Assembly (NCBI GenBank): GCA_910591455.2
Contig: OU342809.1
Location: 25,301,056-25,365,055, forward strand
Direction: 5' to 3'
Source: Pholis gunnellus
Lineage: Eukaryota > Chordata > Actinopteri > Perciformes > Pholidae
Length of the DNA: 64,000 nt
Made by a program: the position numbers and the translations under genes. The notes under the pieces were generated by a model. It ran no database searches. It was not told the DNA's origin and worked only from the letters and a program-made list of their open reading frames with translations. Below are positions 50,070 to 60,499 of the stretch, in pieces (within the stretch, counting starts at the first letter, position 1; each line of letters starts with the position of its first letter).

Positions 50070-51099
50070 GTTTCCATGACGATGCTGTCGGTCTGTAACC
50101 TCCGTATGAGAGCAGAGCGGCTGTGAGCTCAGTATTAACAATGCTAATAACAATCTAATTAGGACCTACTCACTAAGGCTTATTACCTTATTAGGACCTT
50201 AATATAAAGCACACGGTCGTCCCGTAGCATCAAGTCAGAGAGTAACTCTTCCTTTTGACACGTTTTGAATCAGGTGAAGAGACAACATATAGTTTCATGC
50301 ATCATATCAATATTACATCTAAAATCATTGAAGTCTCATTTAACCTTTCTCCTGACAGAGTTGCTTGCTTGCATCTGCTACATTTTATATTAGTTTCAGA
50401 TATGCAGCTCACTAAACAGGAGAACAAGCATTTTCCTGAGTGTCTGTGCTGAACATGAAACATGTATGAGGTGTCACTCTCTGAGCACGGCTAACATCAG
50501 TCCCAGTCATGCTGAAGTTTACTTTCCCACTGTCTCATAAAAGCTGTCATTTGCATGCAGACACACACACACACACACAGACAAGCAAACATTGTTCATG
50601 ATTTATGTCACCATTTCACACCAAGGAATGAAACAGAAGTGAATGCTCAGTACGATCCAGGATTTCTGAGGCACTAGCGTTGTTGGGGCAAAGCATTCTA
50701 TGTAATGGATTTACAGTAATCTCATTATAAAATCCACTAGATTACAGATTAAACTGATAGTTTATAAAAGCTATGACCTTCTCATTTGAACTATTTTCAT
50801 ATATTTGGGGGGCAAGAAAGACTGCTGGAGCGATTGATGCTCATTCACATTGTTTTGCCTGATTAAAATGTTTTTAAGGCGTTTCATTTTTGGTCTTTGC
50901 TTTTGTAGGTGAACAAAGCCACTGACACAAACAAAGCCACTGATATCAACACCTTTCTCTTGTCCATGATAACTTCCACTGCTGATATTGTTGAAATTCC
51001 TCTTTAAACAGACCAAAACAACAGAAAAGCCTATAACACTTCCAATAGAATTCGATTTCCTGTACACATTTAAAAATGTTAATCGGCATTTTACTCTTT
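50070..51099. other. Intergenic DNA
   Basis: Contains an (AC)8-9 tract at 50560-50579. No gene is recognised. Confidence 0.4.
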
Positions 51100-51480
51100 C
51101 TTTTAGACTTGCCATCAAGGACTTGACCTGAGTCTTGCTTTGACAAGACCTGGGACTCAATTAGGTTTAGACATGACTGAGACTTTTTTGGTCTCAAGGT
51201 TTTTTTTCCCCAGAACATTTCCCAAAAAAAGAGCATGAGACACTTTGCATTAAAGCCCTCTCTCCAGCTCTGGCAGTGTGAGACTAGGCCTAACTGACTT
51301 GAGACTTGCTCTGAAAAGACTTGAGACTTGACTGAGTGTCATGGACTAGGTATTAGGCTTGTTACTTGGCTTCGGCTTTGACAAGACTTAGTGTTTGACT
51401 TGGATTTGTTTTTGTCAACTTCAGACTTGACTTGGACTCCATTTATAAACAGCTCTGTTTTGAGGTTTCCTTGACTTTCA
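51100..51480. repeat. Degenerate GACTTG-type tandem repeat
   Basis: Words such as gacttgac, gagacttg and gacaagac recur irregularly, and are tightest at 51290-51440. It looks like a decayed short tandem array and is not coding. Confidence 0.55.
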
Positions 51481-52742
51481 GAGCAAACATTTCATCATGA
51501 GTCATGATGAGTGCTTTAAAGAGCTGCTAACTTGTCAACCGTCTGGGTTTCAGTGGAGAACCTGAGCTTCTCATGATGGCCAAAGACTCCAAAGGTTTAC
51601 TACATTGAAAAATAGGACAGCCTGGGGAAAACACTAAATAAAAAGGCAAAATATTATTGGTGGCAGACTGGGGGCAGATATGTGGGCCTCTGCAGCCTCA
51701 CAGCCGCTGAGGATCCACTAATTATCACCTCCAGGCCACAATGTGCTGTCTCGTTAGACCACTGAGGAGCTGGATGGACTCACTCATTCCCTCCTTCACA
51801 CTGACATCATCCTCTCTGCTGTCCCTCCCGCTTCCTCTCAATCCTCACTCAGGCCTCTTCCTTCTTTCCCTATAATTCACTTCCCCCACTGCCTCCCCCT
51901 CTTTTAATAGATTCCATTATAGAGAGGATGCGAGGAATACAGCCTTCTTAAAGGATTACAATGATGCATGAGTATGCCCAGTCATCACAACCGCTTTACT
52001 CATTGTCTCGATGAGCAATAAAGCATTTCCATGGATGACTTGCCATAAAAGCTGAAACCCTGCACCTATATTGTTTGGGGGAGTTACCATGAATACCTCA
52101 TAAACAAGTCTCATAGCCTCTCATAACATCAAAGGCCCTGTAAACTTAGCACATCCAATGAGCCGTGAGCATGCACACACACACCAGTGTGACAACGTAG
52201 CACTTAACGGCAACTGAGTGATTAAAGCCAGCAAGGCACTCCAGGGCCTTGAAGGGAGCGCTAATGATGCAGCATCAACCTTTGCTCACGCCTCATTGGC
52301 TCACGCTTCCACTGAGCCACTGTTGACTTAATTGAGAGTACACTTTGTTAACACTGTTGCCAGGTGACCACGGAAGCCTAATTGAAGAGCAATGCTTGAT
52401 TGGATCTGTGCTTGTCCATCAAACAGGTGAATTAGCAAGAGCCTAGCTTTTTATCTTTGTTGGCAGTGGAATGTGTTGAAGAGAGAAGAAGCGTGGGGAG
52501 AGAATAAACCCAGTGATGTCATCAAACAGACTCCATTCAAACTCAAAAGCAAGCGGACGTGTAACGTTATACAAGCAATGGGCTCCAAGGCCTCGTACAA
52601 AACACTTTATACAGTCGTCCAAAACAGCAGTGGCTGAGTGGCTGCGACGTACAGCAGTGTGTGCACTGGTAGTTCCGTTAGCTGTTAGCCAAACACACCA
52701 TTCAAAACATTAAACGTGAGCAAACTGTGTTTCTGGTCTCAG
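51481..52742. other. Intergenic DNA, nothing recognised
   Basis: A CT-rich patch lies at 51780-51905. No feature is assigned up to the putative acceptor at 52742. Confidence 0.4.
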
Positions 52743-52936
52743 GGTAGCAGCTGTGTTATCACTAGCGACCCCTACAGGCCTGGAGCCAGTGAAGCGTAGT
52801 GAGTCAGCAGGTATAAAACAGGTTATAAAAGGTCTTCTGAGAAAGTGTGAGGCTCTGCAACCACAAGAGGTCCTGAGCATACGGCCCGAACTGGACAGCC
52901 AAATTATTATGCAGTGTGCTGCAGCAGCAATTAGTG
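52743..52936 (+). CDS. Candidate internal exon of unknown gene
   Basis: A 194-bp open stretch lies between a good acceptor (TTTCTGGTCTCAG, ending 52742) and a consensus donor (GTAAGT at 52937). In the open frame (first full codon GTA at 52744) it encodes 64 residues beginning VAAVLSLATPTGLEPVKRSE, with an amphipathic IKQVIKGLLRKCEALQP, then EVLSIRPELDSQ and IIMQCAAAAISG. It would need two bases from a previous exon and leaves one for the next. Composition is protein-like, unlike the neighbouring chance frames. I do not recognise the family and found no partner exons nearby, so it may be an exon of an unannotated gene, a decayed pseudogene or chance. Confidence 0.3.
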
Positions 52937-54429
52937 GTAAGTAAGGGGTGCAGAGAGAGGAGGAAAGGGCATGAGAGAGGAGGATTAAGGGTCCATGGGA
53001 GACAAGAAAGACGGGAGGAGACGGAAGTCCTTGGATCAGATTAGGCATAAAATGCTACATCAGCAACATTTCAGCATGAAAATGAAAGCTATCCTGGCAA
53101 TTCAAAAAATCAATCTCCCATTTCTAATTGGATAAAACCGATGCTCAGCAAAGAAACGACGAGAAAACCAGCTCACTATAGAATTACATTAAATTGTCAT
53201 ACACCATTCAATTTCATCAAAAGATTCTCATTTTGCAGGAACGGTTCCTGTGGGCCATATATATAGGGAACACAGGAATACATTATGTTAACATTTTATT
53301 CTAATTCTGTATGTAGAGCAAAGGTCAAATTCAAAGTATTAGTTATCATTGCAGTTATGCAAATATAACTTCAGTTTGCTGAGTATAACATACCTGCCCG
53401 TATATACGTTGATTCCTACAAACAAGATGAGATCATAAAATGTGGAAATGAAGGCTTTTACTTTGTTAATATTGTTGAAACTGGGGATGGGTAATTTTCA
53501 TTACCATAAACTCAGTATATGGGTCAATGGTAATTAGACTAATGAGAAAATATTCTATTATGAAGTGCAAGCCTGACAGACTCACTCTATCATCACGAAA
53601 CACACAGAAACCTGTCAGTTCACCACGACAGCTGCATGGAGAAAGAATAGGATAAGAAGCATGAAATCTCAGCACCAGGCAGTGAAAGCTCAGTCGAGTC
53701 TGCCACTGTTCACTTGAAGATGTCTCCTCAGTACACACCAGGAGAACAGACATGAAAAACCGCCCGAAGCGGTCTAAGAAGTCATCACCGAGAACTCTTG
53801 TAACTGTAAACAGGCGAACGGCTCTAAAAAGGTCAGCGGATGTTAAAGAAAGCTCCGTCACATATCGCTGGGAGGAGTGGGCTTGATGAAGAATCTGTCA
53901 GAAGAAGAGCCCCTCGCTCTGCTGCTGCCGAGTGTGTGACGCCTGCGCTGCTGCCTTCCAAGCACGGCCTTTCCTCCCACTTGTAGGGAACTACAGAGAG
54001 GCATGAGAAGAAGCTGCTGTGAGTTCTCTGTGAGGAACTCCAGCATGCAGAAAACACACAATGGGTGGTGTATAACAGACAAGCAGTCTCCCAAACTGGG
54101 ACACAGGGCCTTGTGCACATTTCCACATATAGCACAACCAGGTCTGATGCACCACAGCAATCTACAGCGGAATTGCCCGTGACGTGCTGAGTAGCATTGG
54201 TTATGACAGCAGGGAAATGAGGAGGGATCCTTTTCCCCATAATTAGTGTTGTAACAGCTTTGGCAGGGAGCCACGAATCTTCCTGCCAAGTCCGAGCCGC
54301 CTGTTGGTGAGAGGGCAGCACTGACTCCCAATCAAGTTTCTTCTTCTTTTTTTTACATATTTTAGAGATATGAGGTGGTATATAGGACGAAAAACTCCTG
54401 CACACTGTCTTCTTCACTTGCCTTCAGAG
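52937..54429. other. Intergenic DNA with long minus-strand frames
   Basis: Two overlapping minus-strand frames of 194 and 157 codons (53833-54417) and one of 131 codons (53466-53861) show no family motif or sensible splice sites, and I treat them as chance. No RNA gene is seen. Confidence 0.4.
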
Positions 54430-54475
54430 ATAGTTAGTGACAACGTTTCGGTAGACGGACTTTCATCAGGTGAAA
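54430..54475 (-). ncRNA. Hammerhead-like motif of a Penelope-type repeat
   Basis: The minus strand reads CTGATGAAAGTCCGTCTACC followed by GAAACGTTGTC. CTGATGA...GAAAC is the conserved hammerhead ribozyme core, and the same motif marks many Penelope-like elements of fish. The stem between the two halves pairs poorly here, and no RT is nearby. This is a low-confidence relic, not a demonstrated ribozyme. Confidence 0.3.
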
Positions 54476-55025
54476 TAAGTCAGGACACTGACCAATGGCT
54501 TGAAACCAGGACTGTCCTCAGTTACTGTACTCTGGTATGTGTCATTTGCACCAACCCATTGAAGCACAAGCATTGATTCTCACGGCCATCCTTGTGTCAG
54601 TATCCCCCAAACATGTGCAGCAACATGGTTCTGGCAGCATCACACTGTGAGCTCCATAGATCTCATTTCCATTCCAGTTATTGGCCACAGATCCCTGGAG
54701 GTTATCATGTGCAATGGAATAGAGAGCTGAAGTCCCAGCTAGCCCGTTCCACTAGCTTCTGTAACTCAGTGCTATCCCTCATGCTTACATCAGTCTGTGT
54801 AGAAACTTATGATGAAGGGGCATCATCTTCACTGTGTTTGTGATTTTAAACCTACATTAATGATCATTTTGACCACATGAGACAACAACACTGACATCAA
54901 TTGACCTTCTGTTAACAAACAACTTATTTAGCTGCAGGTACAGAGCATCATTTGAGTAGCATTTCTTTGGTCTGTGCACCTCATGACTGTAAGTCCAGTA
55001 TTCACTCTCATTGTTTTCATCCTGG
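54476..55025. other. Intergenic DNA, nothing recognised
   Basis: No coding or repeat identity is seen. Confidence 0.4.
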
Positions 55026-55121
55026 CTCTCTGGATGCTCTCTGGATGCTCTCTGGATGCTCTCTGGATGCTCTCTGGATGCTCTCTGGATGCTCTCTGGA
55101 TGCTCTCTGGATGCTCTCTGG
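55026..55121. repeat. 11-bp minisatellite
   Basis: Eight identical copies of ctctctggatg plus a partial ninth, with no internal variation. The uniformity suggests recent expansion. Confidence 0.97.
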
Positions 55122-56277
55122 GTTTCTTCCTGTCACTAGTCATGTGAACCAGAGTTCACATGACTATATTGATGAAAGCAGCTTTAACAAAGTTAAACAA
55201 CAATGTATTTGTCAGCATACAAAGAAACTACATCTCCCATGAGGTTTTACTCGAGCAAAAGTGAACGTCATTGTAACTGTTTCTACTTTATGCTGCATTC
55301 ACGCAATTTGGACCGAATGCAAAGAACACAAAAACCTTATTATTTTGACTTCATTGCTCTAAGATGGTTACCCTTAGTGCTAGCCGTAGCCACACCCTTT
55401 TATTAGCCTAACATAGCATTACTTATTTGTATTAACCAGTGAATCTAGACAGTTTAGCACATTAAGAGGGAGTTATACATTGTTTCTGATTGCAATAATG
55501 ATAATATTGGATTTTGTTGAGATGAAACTGCCAGCAACGTTGGCTTTGCAGCCACCTTACAAACCGTTGACATCTCTGACATTCCTTTTGTCAAGTCTGT
55601 TCAAATTCCACAAATCTCAGAATTTCAACTGGGAGGCTGAGGCAAACCTTCTTTTCTCCCTCGGCTGCTTGTAGTTACGGTTTAAACAACATGATATGAA
55701 CACGGCAATGTCTCGACAACAACAGCATCTTCTAATGTCATCTTCGACCTTTCTGGCTGTAATCTCTGCTGTAAAGCACATGTCATTCCTGTTTGTTTCT
55801 GTCATGTTGGGGGTTTCGGGCTTGTGGGAAACAGTGTTTGTTAAAAGCTGCTAAAATCAGAAGTATTAGAGGGAAACCTTTTGTGTGGATGTCCAATCAG
55901 TGCTGATGGTAAATGAAGAGCTGCTATATTGACCGAGAAAGCTGATCTCTCCTGCTGCAGAGCCATGCCGGCTGTGACTCCTTGTACCAGAATGCAATGC
56001 GCACCAGTGGTGATTTTACTACATCTGATAAATAAAAGAAATAAGGAAATATTAAAAACACCTGAACCGGAAAAAACAAACGTACACCTTCTGAATTGAA
56101 GTTTGTCTTTTACATCGAACTAAGACGGGCTGAACCTTGTTAACTCATTAAACACTTCATTCAAAGTGGACAGAAAACAAATAAAGCTCAACTAAACCAT
56201 TTGTCCGTTAGTCTGTCCACTGTTCCAACAATGACAAACTCTGGTTTGGTAGAAATAAATCCTCATTTCACTGAGTA
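55122..56277. other. Intergenic DNA, nothing recognised
   Basis: 'tagtcatgtgaaccagagttcacatgacta' (55137-55166 overall) contains an inverted repeat: TAGTCATGTGAAC and its complement around CAGA. No gene is seen. Confidence 0.4.
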
Positions 56278-56482
56278 AGATAGACCAGTGGTTCTCAAAT
56301 GGGGGTACGTGAAGGCACTCCAGGGGGTATGTGAGATTTTTTTTAAATAGATTTAAAATTAGCATCCATTCAAAAATCCTTGAAAAATAGTTATTTAATA
56401 AATATTCAATAAAATATAAGTGTAAGTTCATAAACTGAATTTTATATTCAGTAAGCTTTTCAATTTAATTATCCTAAACCAG

Positions 56483-56545
56483 GGGTCGGCAACCCGCGGC
56501 TCTGGAGCCGCATGCGGCTCTTCAGCCCCTCTGCTCCCTGAGTCC
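56483..56545. mobile_element. Nested hAT terminus
   Basis: CAGGGGTCGGCAACCCGCGG plus the following CTCTGGAGCCGCATGCGGCT is a well-known hAT family 5' end. Only about 60 bp remain, joined directly to sequence like that at 16695-16800 ('tccgtccacacggcgtttaa'). Confidence 0.65.
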
Positions 56546-56817
56546 TCCGTCCACACGGCGTTTAAGCATCGTTTGAGATGATCTCCGTCCAGACTTAAAC
56601 GCCCGAAAACAAATATCACGTGACTATTCACATGCGATCCTACTGGTTTTCAAACCTACTGGTTTCCTTCCGTGCATGTGTTGTGTTCGTCACACATTCA
56701 CAAACATATTGCTGGAGATCTAAAAGCCACATTTCATATATATTGTGGGGATTATGATTGTATAAGTGAGCACTACATCACAGCCACGTATGAAGAAATA
56801 CATTGAAGAAAATATAT

Positions 56818-56915
56818 TTATGGAAAGATCGCATCAACCTGGATTCGAACCCTGTCGAGTAAAATAGTAATATATTGAAAAACGGCCGCGCTACGCGATC
56901 CGCCACCTGCATCTT
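56818..56915 (-). other. tRNA-like segment (SINE head or tRNA relic)
   Basis: The minus strand has a D-arm/A-box-like TGGCGGATCGCGTAGCGCGG and, further on, a T-arm/B-box core GGGTTCGAATCC. The region between is AT-rich and cannot form a normal anticodon arm. It is best read as a decayed tRNA-derived piece rather than a functional tRNA. Confidence 0.35.
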
Positions 56916-56944
56916 ACATTGACATTAAGCGCCTTTCCCTCCAT

Positions 56945-57361
56945 GTGGCTGATCATGATCTGCAGACCTCCATCCGCGGTAAACTGTCGATGGATAAATC
57001 CAAAAACAGAAAAGTCACGGAGGAAAATAGAGAGTTTAGTTCTGCGTGGACGTATTCATTTGCTTTCACTGCGAACGATGCTGGCTTACCTGTATGCGAG
57101 AAATTTGTGAACAACAAAAAATGTAATGTTGAAAGATGCTTCCAGAACAAGCACACAGCATTTACTGGAAAGTATCACGCTGGAGACGAGAGAAAAAGAG
57201 CGATTCCTCAACTGCTGCAGCAAACTCTCCTCTTCATCAGAGTTATAACACGTAAAAGAGCAATAAAATGTCAACAAGTGTCTTTATTCTTGTTCTATAA
57301 TTTCATAAATACAACAAACTATAGTTGTTGTATATATAATATAAAACTTTATAAACTGTGA
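56945..57361 (+). pseudogene. hAT transposase N-terminal remnant (BED-like finger)
   Basis: A 138-codon frame from ATG 56945 to TGA 57359-57361. Residues about 20-36 (KNRKVTEENREFSSAWT) and about 43-75 (ANDAGLPVCEKFVNNKKCN, NKHTAFTGKY) follow the order of BED-finger hAT transposases such as those behind ZBED5 or GTF2IRD2, which start with an ENR-x-F-x-x-x-W segment and a C-x2-C...H-x-x-x-H finger. One Cys (VCEKF) and the final His (NKH) are kept, but the second Cys is F and the first His is replaced by Cys (ERCFQNKH). The rest of the transposase is absent and the last ~35 residues are AT-rich filler. It is a remnant. The family call is inference. Confidence 0.45.
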
Positions 57362-57397
57362 TATCAAATAGCTTTTGCTATTTGATATCACAGTTTA
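57352..57397. repeat. Perfect 21-bp hairpin with TTTT loop
   Basis: The arms 57352-57372 (taaactgtgatatcaaatag plus c) and 57377-57397 are exact inverted copies separated only by TTTT. It lies inside the hAT element, just after the coding remnant. The loop T4 could act as a polymerase III stop. Confidence 0.97.
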
Positions 57398-57926
57398 AAT
57401 TGTTGACAGTTTAATAAATCAGACACTGATGATCTTTTTTTCAACCAAAAATGCGTTGCGCTGGTTAGGGGGTACTTGGCTGAAAAAATATTTCACAGGG
57501 GGTACATCACTGGAAAAAGGTTGAGAACCGCTGAGATAGACAATATGTCGGCTCACGCTGTTTTCCTCGCTCTGCGGGTCTCGGTTGTCTTTTCCAGTTT
57601 GTCTTCGGGATCCTGAAGAAGGTCTCCAGCAACCCTCTGTCCCAGTGAGGAGGAAAAACACTCAGCATCCAACAACAACTGCCCACGCTGACATTCATTA
57701 AAGAAGAATGATTCTGTCTCAGATTGTGGAGGGGCCCCACCAGCCTTATCCTTCCACTGCAGCCTGGAGGGGCTTCTCTCCGGCTGAATACAGCCGAATG
57801 TCCGAGTCAGTGAAAATCTACACTGTAAAGAATCCTCCAAAACATCCTCTGCACTCGTATTTTAGGATGTCATTTTCGCTGTTGGAAACGTAACACAAGC
57901 GACAGGAACAAGGAAGTTTTAGAGCA

Positions 57927-58256
57927 GGGGTCTCAAACTCCAGGCCCGCGGGCCAAATCGGCCCGCCACGTCATTTTATGTGGCCCGCGAATCCGCCAGC
58001 AAAAAAAAAATTAAAAGTTAGACTTGATACAATTTACAATTATCCTCTGCTCTCTGTATCGCGCACGGCGGATGTGGTGGAGATGCAACAGTCGCTCTCC
58101 TGCGAGCAGCACCCCGAGCTGTAAACCTAGGGGAAACACCGCAGTTATTTACCAATATGTCAGGAGGAGTGTCATTTACACAGTCTTATTACAACCGGCC
58201 CTTTGAGGGCAACCATGATGCTGATGTGGCCCGGAGTGAAGATGAGTTTGAGACCC
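57927..58256. mobile_element. hAT MITE, 330 bp, perfect target duplication
   Basis: It begins GGGGTCTCAAACTC, ends GAGTTTGAGACCC, and is flanked by TTAGAGCA on both sides (57919-57926 and 58257-58264). The GGCCCGCGGGCC palindrome near the left end is typical of this family. Small frames inside have no recognisable product. Confidence 0.88.
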
Positions 58257-58264
58257 TTAGAGCA

Positions 58265-59224
58265 CCATTGCGCCCCACAGCCAGCAAAGCTGAGAGTGGC
58301 ACTCTGATTGGATCTTTTTACATTTTATGTTATTACAAATATCAAATGCAGTTTTCTTACACATCTCTTTGGCTCACCATTTGAAAAATGACCGTTAACC
58401 TGTCTCAGCTTTCTTGGCAGAGACTATGTTCCCTCCTAATATCTCTCTCATCACAACTGAGAAACTTCATCTGCAATTCAAGAGCAATGTTGTGTTAAAT
58501 TAGACCAGTGGTGGCTGGTCATGTCCAGATGATCCTCAGAATACATAAGACAACTTATGTGTTCTGTTCTTGTGTGTTGGGGTAAAATACTGTTTTCATG
58601 GCCTTGGTGTTGCACTAACTGTAACTCAAAAGCATCTTTTAGGCTATTTAACTGCATGTAATTGTGTGTGTTTTATTTTCAAGGTTACTACTTTAGTTAG
58701 TTTCAAATTAAACATCAATAATCCTTTGTGCTACAGTACAATGCCTTTCATTAGGACTTAACGACGTCATCCTCTTTCAGCAGGATCGTTCCAGTCCAGG
58801 TGCACTGTGGGAAATGTCAGAGATGATTGATACCTCTCATGAGTAAACAGACCCAACGGAAAAAGATACACAGCTACACTGGTGTGTTCAAGGCCTGGTA
58901 GCTGTGGGAAAATAAAAAAAACTATATTAGCAGGTCTGTCAAGTACCAAGCAGTGGGATATATTACAGCTAGGAGCAGTTTTAAAACAAGTTGGGGCCCT
59001 GCCGAGAAAGTCTCAGAGCAATATCTTCAGCAATATGGATTCTGCTCTAGCTGGCACAGGGCTCTCTGATCATATTTAATATTGTATAGATATAACCTGC
59101 TGGGAAATCAAGTTCAAGATGTCTGTGGGGCTAAAATGAAGCTACAAACTTCAACCGTGACTGATGTGGAATTCACAAATATGTACCTCCATTAGTTTCC
59201 TTCTCTTAACCCAACTGAGATCTA
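58265..59224. other. Intergenic DNA, nothing recognised
   Basis: No coding or repeat identity is seen. Confidence 0.4.
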
Positions 59225-59415
59225 GAGGAGTTAGAGCAGTGGCGCTACACTAATCAGAAGGTCGGCGGTTCAATCCCTGTACACACATGTTAACTTAAGT
59301 GTCCTTAAGGAAGATGACTGCTGTTGCTCCTGATGAGCAGGTGGCACCTTGTATGCATGTGAGTAAATGTGTTTGTAAAGCGCTTTGAGCAGGCCAAACA
59401 ACTAGAGTCCATTTA
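59225..59415 (+). mobile_element. tRNA-derived SINE
   Basis: Plus-strand copy of the family at 4595-4850: GAGTTAGAGCAGTGGCGC head, 'aaggtcggcggttcaatccc' with B box GGTTCAATCCC, 'agtgtccttaaggaagatga', and the tail 'gtaaagcgctttgagcaggc'. Confidence 0.6.
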
Positions 59416-59934
59416 ACTGATCTGGTGTCTGTGATTTTACTATTCTGAGAAAATTGACCACAATACTTTATCCTATATTACTCACCAAGGCTAAGTTGCA
59501 CTCAGGTGCAATTCATTAATGACAAACATAACATAACTATTGTAGTCTTGCTGATTAAATGGATGCAATTCATATTGTTTTAAAGTTATTTTTATATTCT
59601 GGATCCACATTATGGTCCAATCATACACACGCTTTAGCTTTACTGAGCATAACAGTGCAACACTGCCACCATACGGACCAATGAGGAAACAGTAGAAACA
59701 ACCATTCTCCATCTCACATGTATGACAGTTACAATGATATGTAATATCCTTTATATCAACTGCCTCACGCTTCAGACATAACAGGAGATAGGCACACAAA
59801 AAGCTAGAGATAAAGACAATTTATCAAATCATGTTAACTAAACAAGAGCTGAGACAGAAAGAACAGGCCCGCTCTCACTAGACTCTACTGCTCCTCTAAA
59901 GAAGAAGACAGTAAAACAAAGGAGGTTCGCTCCA
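59416..59934. other. Intergenic DNA, nothing recognised
   Basis: No clear feature. LINE sequence begins near the right limit. Confidence 0.35.
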
Positions 59935-60499
59935 TGGTATAACCCTCAAACACGCAAATTAAAGCAAACATCGTGAAAACTTGAAAGAACATGGTGTTCC
60001 ACCAATTTGGAAGAATCTCGTTTAGTCTGGTGAGACAGTCTTCAGACATATAAGAAGGCCCTCTGTAATGCCAGAGCAGCTTATTACTCATCATTAATAG
60101 AGACAAATAAGAACAAGCCCAGGTTTCTCTTCAGCACTGTAGCCAGACTGACAGAGTATTCCTTCAGACCTCAGTAGTAATGACTTCATGAACTTCTTTA
60201 ATGATGAGATTATAACTATTAGAGAGAACATTAATAATCTCCTCCCCTCAACCAGTACCAATCTATCCTCAAATAGAGTAACCTTAGAAACAGCTGTAAC
60301 CCTGATATATGTTTAGATGGCTTTACTCCCATCGACCTTCACCAATTGACTTCAACAATGTCTACGTCTAAACCTTCTACCTGTCTATTAGACCCCATGC
60401 TGACTAGGTCTAACCGTTAGTTAGCACGTCTTTACTAGATATGATCAACCTGTCTTTACTAACAGGCCATGCACCCCAGTCCTTCAAAGTAGCTGCAAT
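59935..60499 (+). pseudogene. L2/CR1-like LINE, pre-RT part (segment 1)
   Basis: The plus strand reads KALCNARAAYYSSLIETNKN, FLFSTVARLTE, then NDFMNFFNDEIITIRENINN, DGFTPIDLHQLTSTMSTSKP and LTGHAPQSFKVAAI, the region leading into the RT of a common fish LINE. Several stops break it. It is cut at 60499 by the TTAA-flanked element and resumes at 61534. Confidence 0.75.

Larger units (their letters stand above)
56286..57533. mobile_element. hAT element with perfect 8-bp target duplication
   Basis: This 1,248-bp element starts CAGTGGTTCTCAAATGGGGG and ends TTGAGAACCGCTG, its inverted counterpart. It is flanked by AGATAGAC on both sides (56278-56285 and 57534-57541), the 8-bp duplication of hAT insertion. 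Its interior is composite: a second hAT end (56483-56545), a piece shared with the 16643 transposon (56550-56640), a tRNA-like segment, a BED-finger-like coding remnant and a perfect hairpin. It is non-autonomous, since no catalytic domain is present. Confidence 0.85.

Noticed and set aside
49609..50153. Frames of 96-156 codons rich in Tyr, Ile and His
   Set aside because: They only translate the TA/CA microsatellite.
53466..54417. Minus-strand frames of 131, 157 and 194 codons
   Set aside because: No family motif, no domain pattern, two overlap in different frames, and there is no convincing exon structure.
54434..54470. Active hammerhead ribozyme
   Set aside because: The conserved core is visible, but the stem joining CTGATGA and GAAA pairs by only a couple of bases, so activity is not supported.
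56818..56915. Functional tRNA gene on the minus strand
   Set aside because: A and B box cores are present, but the anticodon arm region cannot fold normally and the acceptor ends do not pair.
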